Positions 1 through 12,199 of a stretch of 64,000 nucleotides of DNA are shown piece by piece. Source of the DNA: Adineta steineri. Taxonomy: Eukaryota > Rotifera > Eurotatoria > Adinetida > Adinetidae. Under the pieces are notes generated by a model. It did not search any database. It saw nothing but the letters and a program-made list of their open reading frames with translations, and had not been told where the DNA came from. The stretch spans positions 1,800,977 to 1,864,976 of the forward strand of contig CAJNOI010000001.1 in the NCBI GenBank assembly GCA_905250115.1. Direction: 5' to 3'. Position 1 is the first letter of the stretch. The number at the start of each line of letters is the position of its first letter. A program made the position numbers and the translations under genes.

Positions 1-1713
1 ACGTAATATACTTGCTCCTTTTGAATAAGTTATTGAATCAAATAAACTTGTTATATCAGATGGACTTGTGACATTTTGAACAACAATTGCATGTGATGAT
101 GGTTTAGCATCATCCCACATAACAGGTATAACTTCTTCAGTTAATACTTGTAATTCCTTTAATAGAAAAAAACAGTGTCTATAATTGAATAAATAAGAAA
201 CAAAATATTTTACCATATTCCAATTAGGATAATAATATGTAAATGGTTTATAAGCAAGCCAGGTAGCCATAGCTTCATTTAACCATAAATTATCCCACCA
301 TTTACATGTAACATAATTTCCAAACCCTATGAAATTGATTAGTTTTAGTATTACATGATATGAAAATAAACGTACAAAAATGAGCAATTTCATGTGCCAT
401 TGTTTCTCCTAATTGTTGTTTTTGAAGGATTGATGCAATTTTTTTATCAAATATTATCCGATCTTCACGAAATGATACCAAACCCCAATTTTCCATTGCA
501 CCCGATGCAAAATCTGGTACAGCCAATAAATCTAATATTTAAATTAGTGTTTTTTTTATTTAAAAATACATATATGTATATTTACCAATTTTAGGTGTAA
601 CAGGTTCTGATGTATTGAAATAATCAGTAAAAAATATAACAGAATTACGAGCTATTTCAAGTGCTAATGCTGTATGACCTTTTTCTGTTGGTTCATGACG
701 AGCCCAAACAATTATCTAAAAGACAAATATGTAACATATCTCTCTCTCGAGAAAATTCAAATATACTTCTGGTTCATCATCGGTACTAATTAATTTTCCA
801 TATGTATCAGGAAGAATAGCCCAAGCAGCAAGATACGTACTCATACGAAATGTATCAGCAAATGTTGTTCGACGTAGATCATTTTCTATAGTTTCTTCAA
901 TCTAATGAAAATCAATATTTTTGTTTTTTTGAAGAATAATTCTATAAACTTACAGTAGGAAAATTTGCAATAGCAATTGTATCTTGAGGATGAACAATAC
1001 TAATCTTGAAAATAGCTTTAAATTGTGGTTCATCAAAACATGGAAATGCTTTACGAGCATCAGTTGGTTGAAATTTTGATGCTAATAATTTTCTAAATTA
1101 AAATAAATATATTCAATTTTGATTATCTATAAAATATATGTTTATACCCTTGCGTTCCATTACCGAGTTTAAATGCACTTTGATAAAAGCCTATACTTCC
1201 ATCAGTTAAATTAACTATAAATCTCTGCTTTAAACTATATCGATTGGGTGTAAATAGAGAATCATTTGATAGAGACTGTAAACTAATATAATCATTTGGT
1301 GAATATATTCGCATTGTAACAAGTCGATTAATATTATCTTCATAAAGTACGGGCTCATCAAGTTGAACAAATCGTTTTGCATGATAAATCAATTGTTTAA
1401 CTGGTTGTTTCAATGTAAAATCAATTGTTACAAGTCCTTGAGCTGTTGTATCATCATTATTCTTATATATATATTCTAATTCATAGCTATGAACTTCTAA
1501 ATCTGCTAATATACGTTGATTACATTCATCTTCAATACATTCTGATAAATTGACTTTATCGATAGCAGTATTAACTGCTGTTGTCGTTGTATTTTCCAAA
1601 AGTGTAGTAAATATATCGATCTCTTGTGTTTGTTGAGGCACAACACCGGCAAGCAAACCAATAGTGATCAATGATGTCCAATAAAATAAAATTCTAAATA
1701 TAATACATGACAT
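1..1713 (-). CDS. M1 family aminopeptidase N-like ectoenzyme (N-terminal part, runs off the left edge)
   Basis: Zinc exopeptidase expected to remove N-terminal residues from peptides outside the cell. The first exon encodes a hydrophobic stretch (FRILFYWTSLITIGLLAG) just after the chosen Met, which fits a type II membrane anchor. An in-frame Met 45 codons upstream (1848) is an alternative start. The next exon carries the M1 hallmark QPTDARKAFPCFDEP. Further along are the substrate-binding GAMENWG motif, the zinc motif HEIAH and, after a short intron, WFGN and LWLNEAMA with the third zinc ligand Glu. All catalytic residues visible in the window are present, so the enzyme looks active. The C-terminal (ERAP1-C-like) part lies outside the window. 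The gene is head-to-tail with a second M1 gene at 2206-6129. Confidence 0.9.
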
Positions 1714-2205
1714 TGAAACGCGATAAAATATAGTATGTAATGATTGTATATTTTGATGTGTACTTCTTCGTAATTGATTCAACTTTAAACTAATTGTAAT
1801 ATTGTTATTGGATATAGTTACACTTAGATGACAGATAATGACTATCACCAGCTGCTGTTATTGTATCGTGAAAACCTTTTAGTAGATAACAGTTATTATT
1901 AATATAGATAGATAGGGAAATACTTAAAAAGGTCTTCTCGGTAGATAGCGCGTCTCTTTTATCTACCTCGATTTGATAGAAAACGAAACGATGACGTTAA
2001 TAAATACTGAATAACATTTAACAAAATCTTTCCAGACAATTATGTCCACCTGGTGTTTGTTGACGCTATTTTTCTTCTAAATACGATATGTCAAGATCAT
2101 GAAAATAGTTTATTGTTTTAGTAAATAAAAAATGATTACGAAATAGAAAAAAAAAACTTAAGATTTTAAAATGAAAATAGGAAATGTTTTTATATTCTAA
2201 TTAAA

Positions 2206-5200
2206 TTATTGTTTGGAATTTAATTTATCACCAGCTGATATAGCATCGTCAAGAGATTCAGCCATACCATCGATAATCCATTCAAAATTCATTAGAATTT
2301 GATCTTTAGCTAATTGTTGACTTTTTGATGCACTTGGATATTGATTAATAAAATTAACCATCTAGAATAAATTTCAATAAGACAAAAATTCAATTTAATA
2401 TGAAAATAAACAAACCTGGAAGTAATAATATTCATTTTCAAATGATTGAACAATATTTACGATCAATTGGTTAAATAAACGATTTGTTTCGCCATATCTT
2501 TTTAAAAAAAAATTATTTTTTTAGAAAATATGATTTTATTTACCTTTGAAGTAAGGTTCGATAATTATGTCGATAGAAATTCCAGACAATATCACGTCCA
2601 ATAGGATTTTGACTCATTGATATAATTAAATCAAAAAATTCTTGTGTATCAATTATATCTGCTTCGGCATCAAAAGCAGTTTCCAACAATCTATACACAA
2701 CAAAATGAAAATATTTTAAACAATAAAAAAAAACAGAATTTACAATTTAAGACGCCACGTTTCTTTAGATGCACCAAGAGCTCGAAGAATAGTATTTCGT
2801 TGTTGTGCTGTAATATATTCATTATCAGTCATAAGCGCCCATAAATGATCCCATTCATCCATAACATTTGTATTTTGCATATGATAATAAATGGCTGTTG
2901 ATAAATAATCAGCATTAACACTAAGAATATGAATAATTATAAATAAAATAAAATAGAGACAATAAACTAACTTTGTAACACCGGTTGAATTATAAAAATA
3001 ACTTGCTGGAATAAGTTGATACAGTTCAGTCGCTTTATTTAATGCATCAGGATTTTGAATACGACAAAGTAATTCAAAAAACATTGAATGGAGTAATCTA
3101 AATAGTATTAGTTATATAAAAAAATTCTTATTAAAATTTCTAGACCTGTCTTCATGATTTGCTTCATTAGTTACAATACTATCAATATTAAAACTAAAAG
3201 GAGCCAGAGTGAGTCGTGTTGCAAATTGCTACAATATAAGTAATAGATAAAAAGAATTTAAATATGAATAAATTTTCCAAATACCTTAAAATTATAAAAA
3301 TATTTCGAATGTTCTTCGACATCCACTAAATAATTCCAATGCCATACAAATACAGACCAAGGTATATAATTCCCTGTTGGAGTAAATAATTCTCGTGCAA
3401 GATTAATTGTTTGATCATAAGATACAATTTCACCACCATGAGGAAGGATGAATGCATCATTAAGTAAATTAGCTCTATCATTAGAAGAGAAGATACTATC
3501 CTAAATTATTTTTAAGAATAAAAACAAAAAATATTTCAATACAAAAATTCAAGGATTAATATATTACTCGGAATATTAATTCAAATGCTTGCCATAATGT
3601 ATGTGGATCACCTCCCTTGTATACATATTCTGTAACTTGAAATGAATAAAAATCTTTATTACATTTAATCCATAAATATTCTTCTTCGAATGCAAAAGTT
3701 TCAGTTGATGAATCAAATATAAAATTTATTTTTTTTGGAGCATAGTTATCAGTTAAATTCCAAATATCTCCATCTTTTGAACCACCTAAATCACATTCCA
3801 TATAAATTTTCCATTTATAATTTGGATCTAATGAACTGCTATCCAATGCAAATGAACCAAAATAACGTGCTTGAAAAAAAGTGATTGTAGTCTTATTTTC
3901 TGTACCATTACCTGGGATAAAATCAACTGTTACTATTGGATAATTTCTTTCATCAAGCCATGAATGAAAAAAATCTTCAGCAGTTATTGCTGTATTTAAT
4001 GCTGCAGGCAAAACCAAATTTGAATAAAATGTATTTAATATATTTGATACATCAGTTTCGTTAAAAATACTTCTAACAGCTGTTTGAAATGTATCATTAC
4101 CAACCATATATTCCATTAGACGAAGAAGTGATGCACCTTTACTATAAATATGTGTCGATAAATAATCAAGAATTTCTTCGTTATTTGTTAGATTGTGATT
4201 TGATATTGGCCACATACTTGGTTTAAAATCATCCATCATTAATGGAACCATTTCTCGAATTGGAAATTGTTCCATCTATATATAGTCATAGAAATAAATA
4301 TTCAATGTTAATAATCCTGACTTACTAAGTTATATGATGGATAATTTGCATCGATCATTTTATAAGCAAGAAAAGATGATAAGGATTTATCAAACCATAT
4401 ATTATCCCACCAATCAGTTGTTGAAAACCACTAAATATAATAAATAAAGTTAAATAAAACAAAATATTATATTTTTCTTTTACAGGTTGTAAAATATGTT
4501 CAACAATTATTTTTGCTGTTGTTTGTATCTCTTGAGCAGAATTTAAACTTGCGTCTGTAGTTAGTATTTCCTCACGGAATGTTAAAAGACCTCGTGATGC
4601 TGATGCTTTTTCATCGAGAGTTAAATCAGGTATACCAATCAAATCTATAAATAAATATTGAAAGGGAAAAAATTTTTAACAAATAATATTGAATTACCAA
4701 TTTTATTTGGTAAATCTCCATTTGCTATATTCAAATAATCTTGAACAAATGTAAGTGTTTTTTCAACAAGTTCAAATGTCTTATCTAAATTCGCATCTGC
4801 TGGTCCAGTTAATTCTGGTCGAACCCAAATATTAACCTAAATATTATTATCTTTAATAACATAAAAATTGAAATTAAATAAATTACTTCCGTTGGAGAAA
4901 AAGTTTTTGTTACTAATTTAAATCCATCTATAGGTAAAATAGCCCAAGAAAGTGAATCTGGACTAATAGATGGTGTTGGAAGAAATGTTGTCATCGAAGG
5001 TGTTTGAGTCTATAAATGAAAAGAGTAGTATTAATAAATTCTTTTGATTTTGGATGATAATCTTACTTGTACATCAGTAATGGATAATACAGTTGAATTT
5101 TGTGGATGATCAAGTGTTAAAGTAAATGTTGCTATCATATTTGGTTCATCAAAACATGGAAAAGCTTGAAGAAAGAAAAAAAAATTCGTTTCAATAATGA

Positions 5201-6129
5201 TTTAATTTCTTTTTTTTTACCTTTTCGTGCGTGAATTGGTTGAAAATTTGCAGCTATTAAACTATATATAATATTAAAATAAATGCAAAATATAAATTAT
5301 AAAATATTTTTTACTAGCGTATTTCATCGATTGATTTCCAAAATTGTTCACGATAAAATCCTGTTTGATCTCGTTCATTAATTTTTCCATTATAAACAAT
5401 TTGAAGAGTAATTTCACCAACAGCAATAGTTGAAGAAAATGATAGATAAATCATTTCGTATTCTGGTAAATATGTTACTGTTGCTGCTCCTGTACCACCA
5501 GCTGTTAATTGTGCTTGAGTTATATTTAAATTTTTAGCATGAAGAACAAGAAATGTTGTTGCATTTACAATATTAATACGAATAGATACTTGTCCATTGA
5601 ATGTGATTGTAGATTGAGGTGATGTCAGATTAAAACAATCAGGACAAGAAACACGTAATGTATAATCAATAGGTACAGCAAATGTTGGTAAACGCCAGGA
5701 GTCATAAGGCTTAGTAAGATTAGCCCATGGATCTGGTGTTGTTGTTCGTGGTGTTGTAGGATTAGTAGTAATTACTGGTCGTGTTACAGATACTGTACTT
5801 TGTGTACTTCGTGTTGTTGTTATAGGAGAAGCAGTTGGCATAGTTGATACTGTTGTTGTAGCAATGCACATTGGTGGAACAACACCACATTGAGCACGAT
5901 CATCAACATCTCGAACATATCTTCTACGATAATCTGTTAAAATCTCTGAATTGTTAGATGGAGGTTGATTGGTATTATCTACATATATAATATCACATTT
6001 AACTGCTCGATATCGACTAATTAATGGTGCCATAGCAACTAAACAAGCCAAAGCAGCCATAATAAGTGCAAATAATTGCCATAATGCTAATTCGACTTCG
6101 TTGTTCGTACGTTTCGTTACTATCTTCAT
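2206..6129 (-). CDS. M1 aminopeptidase-like protein with lost active site (probable pseudoenzyme)
   Basis: Complete multi-exon gene of M1 aminopeptidase N architecture. It has a short cytoplasmic tail, one membrane anchor (LIMAALACLVAMAPL), a Thr/Ser-rich stalk (about residues 85-140), then the M1 N-terminal, catalytic and ERAP1-C-like regions, ending ...DKLNSKQ. The catalytic exon is altered at each key place. GAMEN reads ASASR. The zinc motif HEXXHQW reads EHILQPW across the 4489 splice junction, replacing both His and the catalytic Glu. The third ligand position (NEGF in relatives) reads DKSL. The exons I followed keep an open frame and normal splice sites, so this is more likely a maintained non-catalytic protein than a decaying gene. 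A TATATAAG box lies about 40 nt upstream of the ATG on the minus strand. The neighbour at 1-1713 is its active paralogue. Confidence 0.87.
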
Positions 6130-6696
6130 CTTTTAAACAATGCAGATGAATGTGAATAGTTGCAAACTTATATAAAAAGAGAGGTCTTTTATGTATAGTC
6201 GCGCGATAAAACTAGCGATGTCATAAAACTTGAAAACATTTGATAAAAAAGAAAGTTCTCCAATCATTACGATACAATTACATATGGTTATAAAATACGA
6301 AAAAGAATTCTAAGATTTGATAATCGAAATTATATAGCTTATGAAAAGGCTACAAAACGATTATATCGAAGATATAAATTACTAATAATACATAAAGTAA
6401 AGTTACTTTTTTTATGAGTGATTTTTTTTTGTAAAAGTCAGTTAAAGCAACTTGCCCACATTATACTGATGTGTTGAATATGTATTCAGAATAAAAATCT
6501 ATATAATAAGATGATACTTTTTTCTTGGAGTTTACTGACATCTTTAGGATAAATTTATTATTATGATATTTATTCGAAATTATTTACCAATACACTAGCA
6601 AAGAAAGACAAACGAACGATAGCTAGTAGACTCATATCCAAGTTCAATTAATTTTTGAATATTTTACGTGACAAGAAGTTCTTTTTTTTTATCTCG
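6130..6696. promoter_or_regulatory. Divergent intergenic region between the M1 pseudoenzyme and the ADAR-like gene
   Basis: 567 bp separate two genes transcribed away from each other, so both promoters should lie here. A TATATAAG-like box for the minus gene sits near 6168-6176. Nothing coding was seen. Confidence 0.5.
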
Positions 6697-9666
6697 ATGG
6701 CTGAAATAGAAACTGTGCAAGAGAATTCATCGATTGTTGTTGTTGTACCTAATAATAAAAATCCAGATACTAATGAAAAGATATCAGATGTATGCTACAT
6801 ACATTTTATTAGATTAAAACATAATTTTATCTTTAGCAAAATTCTCAGCCTAAAATTGAAACGACATCAACATCTAATAATAATTTTGAATCAATAAAAC
6901 CTTCAAATGATATTCCAAGAAATCATTCCACGCATAATAATTCAGTAGGACAAAATTATATATATATATAAATATTTTTAATTCATTTCTTCAATCCTAT
7001 TATCATATAGTTTAATGATATGACTAATGGCATGCCAAGATTATCTGCGTATAATATGCACCCAAGATATCATCCGAATTCCAGTCGTTTTCGTCCACAA
7101 TTAAATTATTCACATCGTTATCCAACATCTGCTGTTTCGTACTTTCCTTCACAAATGCATCAACTTACTACTCAAGCAGAAATAGCTGCTTTTACTCCAC
7201 CGTTGATGTCACTTCAATTTCCTGAACAGCAACCTTCTATAAATCAGCGAAATTATTATACACCGAGACCATATACAAGGCATCATTCAAATAAACAAAC
7301 ATCTTCAGCAATTCAGAACAAATCGGAAACAACAGTATCACAACCAGAATATTATGTAGATAATTTTGCACCAAATTTTTCGGATAAACCCTCATCTTCA
7401 ACTAATAATGATAATAATAAATCTAAAACAAAACATGTCACTTTTCTAGAACCAGAAAAAGCAAAGTTAGTGATTATATATTTTTGTTTATAAATTAAAA
7501 TTTTTATATAAATTATATTTAGTGAATTATCAACAAATGTCTCGAATAATGTATCATTTTCACCATCATTAGCAAATAATTCTGTTCATTCATCTTCTAC
7601 CTGGTCATCACCAGTTCCACCTATGCATTATCCTCCATATCACCTGAACCAATATCCTTATCATAATCAACGATATCCTTACAATCCTTCTTATCCACAA
7701 TATCCTAATATGATGATGAATCAAACTTATATAGATCCTCATTATAATATGAATATGATGCCAACATATCCTTCATGGCAGTAAGTCTTTTGAAAGTTCA
7801 ATATTTGGTTACTAATAATAATTTTCTTTGATATACAGAATAAAAACAATATTCTATCATTTTTGCTATTTAATCGATTGTAAAAATGAGTTTCTTTACT
7901 AATTCATAAAAAAAAGTATGCATTTATTATTATTCATAGAAAATTTCAATTAGATCATTATTATTTATCTTAGATTCTTTATATCGTAATTTTATTGTCT
8001 CGCGTTGATTATCGATAAGATAGTTCAAACGATTAGATACTATAGAAATAAATATGAAGAACTTTTACTATATATATATTTTAGGCCACGATTATATGAT
8101 CCGACACAACAACAATCACATGTTCCTTATCCATTTCAACAAAAACAACTCTATGATCCAAAAAAACCTAAAACATCAGCAACATCTGAATCTCATAATA
8201 CACCGAAAGTAATTCGTAGTATCACACCAAAAAATAAGAAAAAAACAAAACAAACAAATAATAATGATGATTCAATTGTATCAACATCTGAACCTATTCC
8301 ACATCCAATAACTATTCTTCGTAAACCGAGTACAGATACTGAAATTACGACACCATCAACATCAACTGAGAATAAACCTTTTTTCCCATCTGAAGAAAAA
8401 GAAGAAGAAGAAGTGCAACAACCGACTATTACACCTGTTGAAGATCATTCAAATGTCCCATCTGAAAATGAACAGATAAATATTCCATCTATAGATAATC
8501 AATCTGAATCAAATACAGTTATATCATTAACAACTCATGAACTTTTATCTATTCTTCAAAGTGCAAATTGTATATCAACTTTAAATGAATATGCTCAACA
8601 AAAGAAATTTACAATAAATTATGAATTTTCTTCTATATCTCCATCATTATTTACATGTATAATTTCTATTAATAATCGTCAATTTCCAGCATCTTCACCC
8701 TGCCCATCAAAAATTGAAGCACAAAAATTAGCATGTGATCAAGCTTTACGTACTCTCTATCGTGAATTAAGTACTAATGAACAATCTTTACCTGATCTTT
8801 CAAATATACATGATTATATTGCACTTCGATCTTTATCAAAATTTCAAGATTTAAATGTTAATGAATTATTATTAGGTCGAAAAACATTAGCATGTATATT
8901 AATGGTAACAAATGGTCAATTTGATCAAGCATGTGTAATTAGTATTGGTACAGGTAATGGTTGTCTTGCTGAAACAAATTTAGTTTATGCCGATGATGGA
9001 ACAGCTTTACATGATTGTCATGCTGAAATACTTGCACGTCGTGGTCTTATTCGATATTTATTCGAACAAATTAAACAATCAAAAGATAGTAAATCATCTA
9101 TTTTTCAATATAATTCAACAATCAATAAATATGAACTTCATGAAAATATCACATTTCATATGTATATATCATCATTACCATGTGGTAATGCTTCCTTAGA
9201 ACTTTCAACAAATTCTATACGTTATAAACAAGGTCAAAAAGAAGGTACTATACTTGCATCAACAGATACAACAATAAAATATCCAATTAAATCATGTAGT
9301 GATAAAATATGTCGATGGAATATCTTAGGTATTCAAGGTGGTCTTTTAGTAAATTTACTTACAAAACCAATTTATCTTAATACAATAACATTAGCATGTG
9401 AAACAACATTTAATCGTAATCAAGTGAAATATTCATTATGTGAACGTTTAAATGAACATTGTCATTTATTACCAACTCCATTTGTATTTCATTTACCGGA
9501 TATTGATTGTCCAAAAACAAAAACATTTCAACAAGAAAGACAAGTAGCAAAACTCCAGACAAGTGCATTTGCATGGAATATTACTCAATCAGACAGAAAT
9601 GAATTATTAGAACCCATGACTGGAAAATTGAAGTATGCTATTTCTTCTATAAATAGACATAGATGA
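6697..9666 (+). CDS. ADAR-type double-stranded-RNA adenosine deaminase
   Basis: Expected to deaminate adenosine to inosine in double-stranded RNA. Five exons read in frame: 6697-6789, 6837-6944, 7011-7465, 7523-7780 and 8085-9666, giving about 831 residues. The first 430 or so are low-complexity (Asn, Gln, Tyr, Pro, Ser) and probably disordered. One double-stranded-RNA-binding domain follows (from TTHELLSILQSAN to KLACDQALRTLY). The C-terminal deaminase domain shows the catalytic HAE in DCHAEILARRGL, the first zinc Cys in PCGNASL and the second in SCSDKICRWNILGIQGGLL. All three zinc ligands and the proton-shuttling Glu are therefore present. The C-terminus ends earlier than in other ADARs (the helix after TTGK-like TGKLK is missing), and a further small exon after 9640 cannot be excluded. 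ADAD-type inactive relatives are less likely because the active site is intact. Confidence 0.88.
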
Positions 9667-10269
9667 GATTAAATACTCTAGTTCACGGTCATTTATTCAG
9701 TATAAACTGTATGAATGTTAATATGCTAATCATACAACTGATATCTAGAAGATTAAGAAATATAGTGAAGCTTCCTGTGGTATTTTTCACTGATAGTACC
9801 AATTATAAACATAAGAATAAATCTTTTGATACTGTCAGTAATTGTGATACATCTCCATCGAATATTATCAGTATTTCTGTGACTGTCAATGTCACTCTGT
9901 ATCTATGATATTAGTATTAACTTTGCACTAATGACATTGACACAATCCTTATTTACTCGTGACATTCAGATTAGATTTAATGATCTCTAATTATAAGTAA
10001 AAATAAACTATAATTTAATTATTATAAAATCACCAACATGAACACTATTAGTACACTATGCACGATATGTTAACCCTTTATTTCTCATGGCTGAAAATTT
10101 TAAGGTGTGAAACTGAAACTCGTCCTTCAACCTCCATCGCATAGCATAACGCAACACATTTGTCTGAGCCACAAATACAAAGTTTTAAGAAGAGTGTAGT
10201 GCTCAAGTTATCGATATAAAATCTGTGATAGATGTGACCTAATTTGATCGAAAAAATAGTTAATACTCA

Positions 10270-10527
10270 ATGAAAATTTTTCTTTATAGAAATGATCGAT
10301 CAATATCATCTTTAAGTAAACAAAATCTTTTTAAAGATTTTACAAATTTTATTCAAACAAATGACAATTCTCTATCCTATACAACATATCAACAAGCTAA
10401 GCAACTCAATAAAACATATGTTAAAGTAAAAGAATTAATTTCAACAGCATTTCAAAATGTATCATCTGATATAAATATATCATGGTTAAGTAAAAGTGAT
10501 CAACTTGAACAATTTTCAATTCAATAA
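10270..10527 (+). CDS. Small hypothetical protein (85 aa)
   Basis: Single-exon ORF from an ATG at 10270, not recognised. It contains Asn, Ser and Lys-rich helical sequence with no signal peptide or membrane segment. It lies 149 bp upstream of the bL9m gene on the same strand. The spacer is pyrimidine-rich and ends in a strong splice acceptor next to the bL9m ATG, so the two could form a small operon resolved by trans-splicing. It might also be a chance ORF or a last exon; no homologue could be named. Confidence 0.4.
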   Translation: MKIFLYRNDRSISSLSKQNLFKDFTNFIQTNDNSLSYTTYQQAKQLNKTYVKVKELISTAFQNVSSDINISWLSKSDQLEQFSIQ

Positions 10528-10666
10528 TTTTGAATTATATATATTTTATTGCTTGCTTCTTCTTTCTTTTTTTCTTTCATTTATATTTCCAAGTAATTCA
10601 TGCTATATGCGTACTTGATTTTGTTCTTTTTTAAAAACGAATTTAGTCTTTCTACTATTTGCTTGT

Positions 10667-10676
10667 TTTTTTTCAG
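10667..10676 (+). promoter_or_regulatory. Candidate spliced-leader acceptor directly before the bL9m ATG
   Basis: A run of T ending in tttcag abuts the ATG at 10677 with no intervening base. No upstream exon that would splice in frame was seen. Bdelloid rotifers are known to add spliced leaders to mRNAs, so a trans-splice acceptor fits. Confidence 0.45.
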
Positions 10677-11538
10677 ATGTTTAGAACATTTATTCGACCA
10701 TTACAATCTATTCGTATTGTTCATATTCCTGTTCGAGTAAATAAAATTTGTTTATTTGAAATTAAATTTTATTATCTATTTAATTAGACAACAGTGATTG
10801 TTGAACGTATACATCCATTGACAAAATTACGTCCATCAGAAAATATTTATGATTATAGTAAATATAAATACACAGATTTTCAATATCGTATTGTTCGAGA
10901 TACAGATACAGATAAATGGGGAAATATTAATGTTATATTAACTGAATATGTTGAAGGTAAATAAGAAGATGATTATTTTAAAAATATTTAATTATATTTT
11001 ATGATTAGGTGTCGGTTATAAAGGTGAAATAGTGAATGTTCCACGTGAAATGGCTTATACAGAATTATTACCAGTACAATTAGCACTTTATCCAACACCA
11101 GAGAATGTTGCATTATTTGAAGAAGAAAGAAAATTACTTGTTGATCGGCCACAAATTTCACCATTCGTTGCTAAATGTCGCGATTATCTGAAAACAGTTG
11201 TTTTACAAATACCAATTAATCTTAAATTAAAAGATTGGTCAGTAACAAAAGATAATATTCGTATTGCACTTCGACGTATTGTATGTAGTTTCTCTTTGTT
11301 TTTGTTTTTTCTGTACAAAATATTGTTCTTTTTTTAGAATGTTATGTGCGAAGAAGATGCTATTCTATTAGAAGATGGTGCTGTTAATCAAGATACTTAT
11401 AAATTAGGAGAAGAATTTAATGTTATTCTTAAGATCAATCCACTTGTTGATGTATCTATAAGATGTATTATTGCTCCTGTTGATAAAGCGAAACTATGGG
11501 ATGAATATCAATTATCAAAACGTCGATCTAAAACATAA
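10677..11538 (+). CDS. MRPL9: Mitochondrial ribosomal protein bL9m
   Basis: Structural protein of the mitochondrial large ribosomal subunit. The four exons start with 10677-10736 and then 10788 on. The N-terminus MFRTFIRPLQSIRIVHIPVR is Arg-rich without acidic residues, as in a mitochondrial targeting peptide. The conserved bL9 N-domain follows: NVILTEYVEGVGYKGEIVNV, then LLPVQLALYPTPENVALFEE, matching the animal MRPL9 pattern of LTQ..ENVG.RG..V.V and LLP.GLAVYASPEN..LFEE. The last exon covers a reduced C-terminal domain and ends in KRRSKT. The start follows directly after a splice acceptor. Splice phases agree across all junctions. Confidence 0.85.
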
Positions 11539-11679
11539 TACTTTGTTTTTTGATATTTTATGTTAATTATGTTTTCTTTCGTAGACAATAGGTTTTTGAT
11601 TAAAATAAAAACAATAAGATCTACAATCTTATTTTCATTTTGTTCTCGACTCACAATTTAATAAATGATTCATTGTGAT

Positions 11680-11975
11680 ACCCAGGCAGACCTGAGCTTT
11701 AAAAAAAACGCGTTCAAAGAGCGTATATACGGCGTTTCAACGGTAGACCATTCTGAAAACGCCGTTTTTACGAATTCTTAACGCGTTCCTATGCAATTTT
11801 CCAGAAAGCGTTCTACTGCGTTAAGCGCAGATTGTCGACGTCTTAATCACAGTAAACAAAATTGACAGAGATAAAAATCGTAAAAATGTACGCTTTTCCG
11901 GATTTTTTTTTCGTTAAAACTTATAAATTCCTACACGTATTTCTCTGGTTTTTTTTGAGTTTTGTCTGCCTGGGT
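11680..11975. mobile_element. Short non-autonomous DNA element (MITE-like) with 12-bp inverted ends
   Basis: The ends are acccaggcagac and gtctgcctgggt, a perfect 12-bp inverted repeat, followed on both sides by a weaker inverted match rich in A/T runs. The 296-bp interior is richer in CpG (several cgcgtt, gcgt and acgccg words) than the surroundings and has no ORF of note. The second duplication unit gives the empty site near 13609: gat joins gtactc directly there, where the element separates them in unit 1. No clear target-site duplication is visible, so the superfamily cannot be named. Confidence 0.75.
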
Positions 11976-12199
11976 GTACTCAAATAGATAATTGTCTATA
12001 TGAAATTCTTTACTGAGAATATAACTTTTTATTATATCACGTATCAGTTATTCTGATAATAGCATCGTTTGAATATTTATAATATAAGAAAAGCATCTTC
12101 CTATTGTTTTTTCTTGGCAAGTTACATGTAAGACAATCCTCAAGCTTTGCACTAAAGGTGAAATTATATTTTATTTTGAAAGAGACAAACATTATTATC

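Noticed and set aside
9663-9908. Continuation of the ADAR gene into the next open frame
   Set aside because: No donor/acceptor pair with consistent phase and a recognisable ADAR C-terminus was found.
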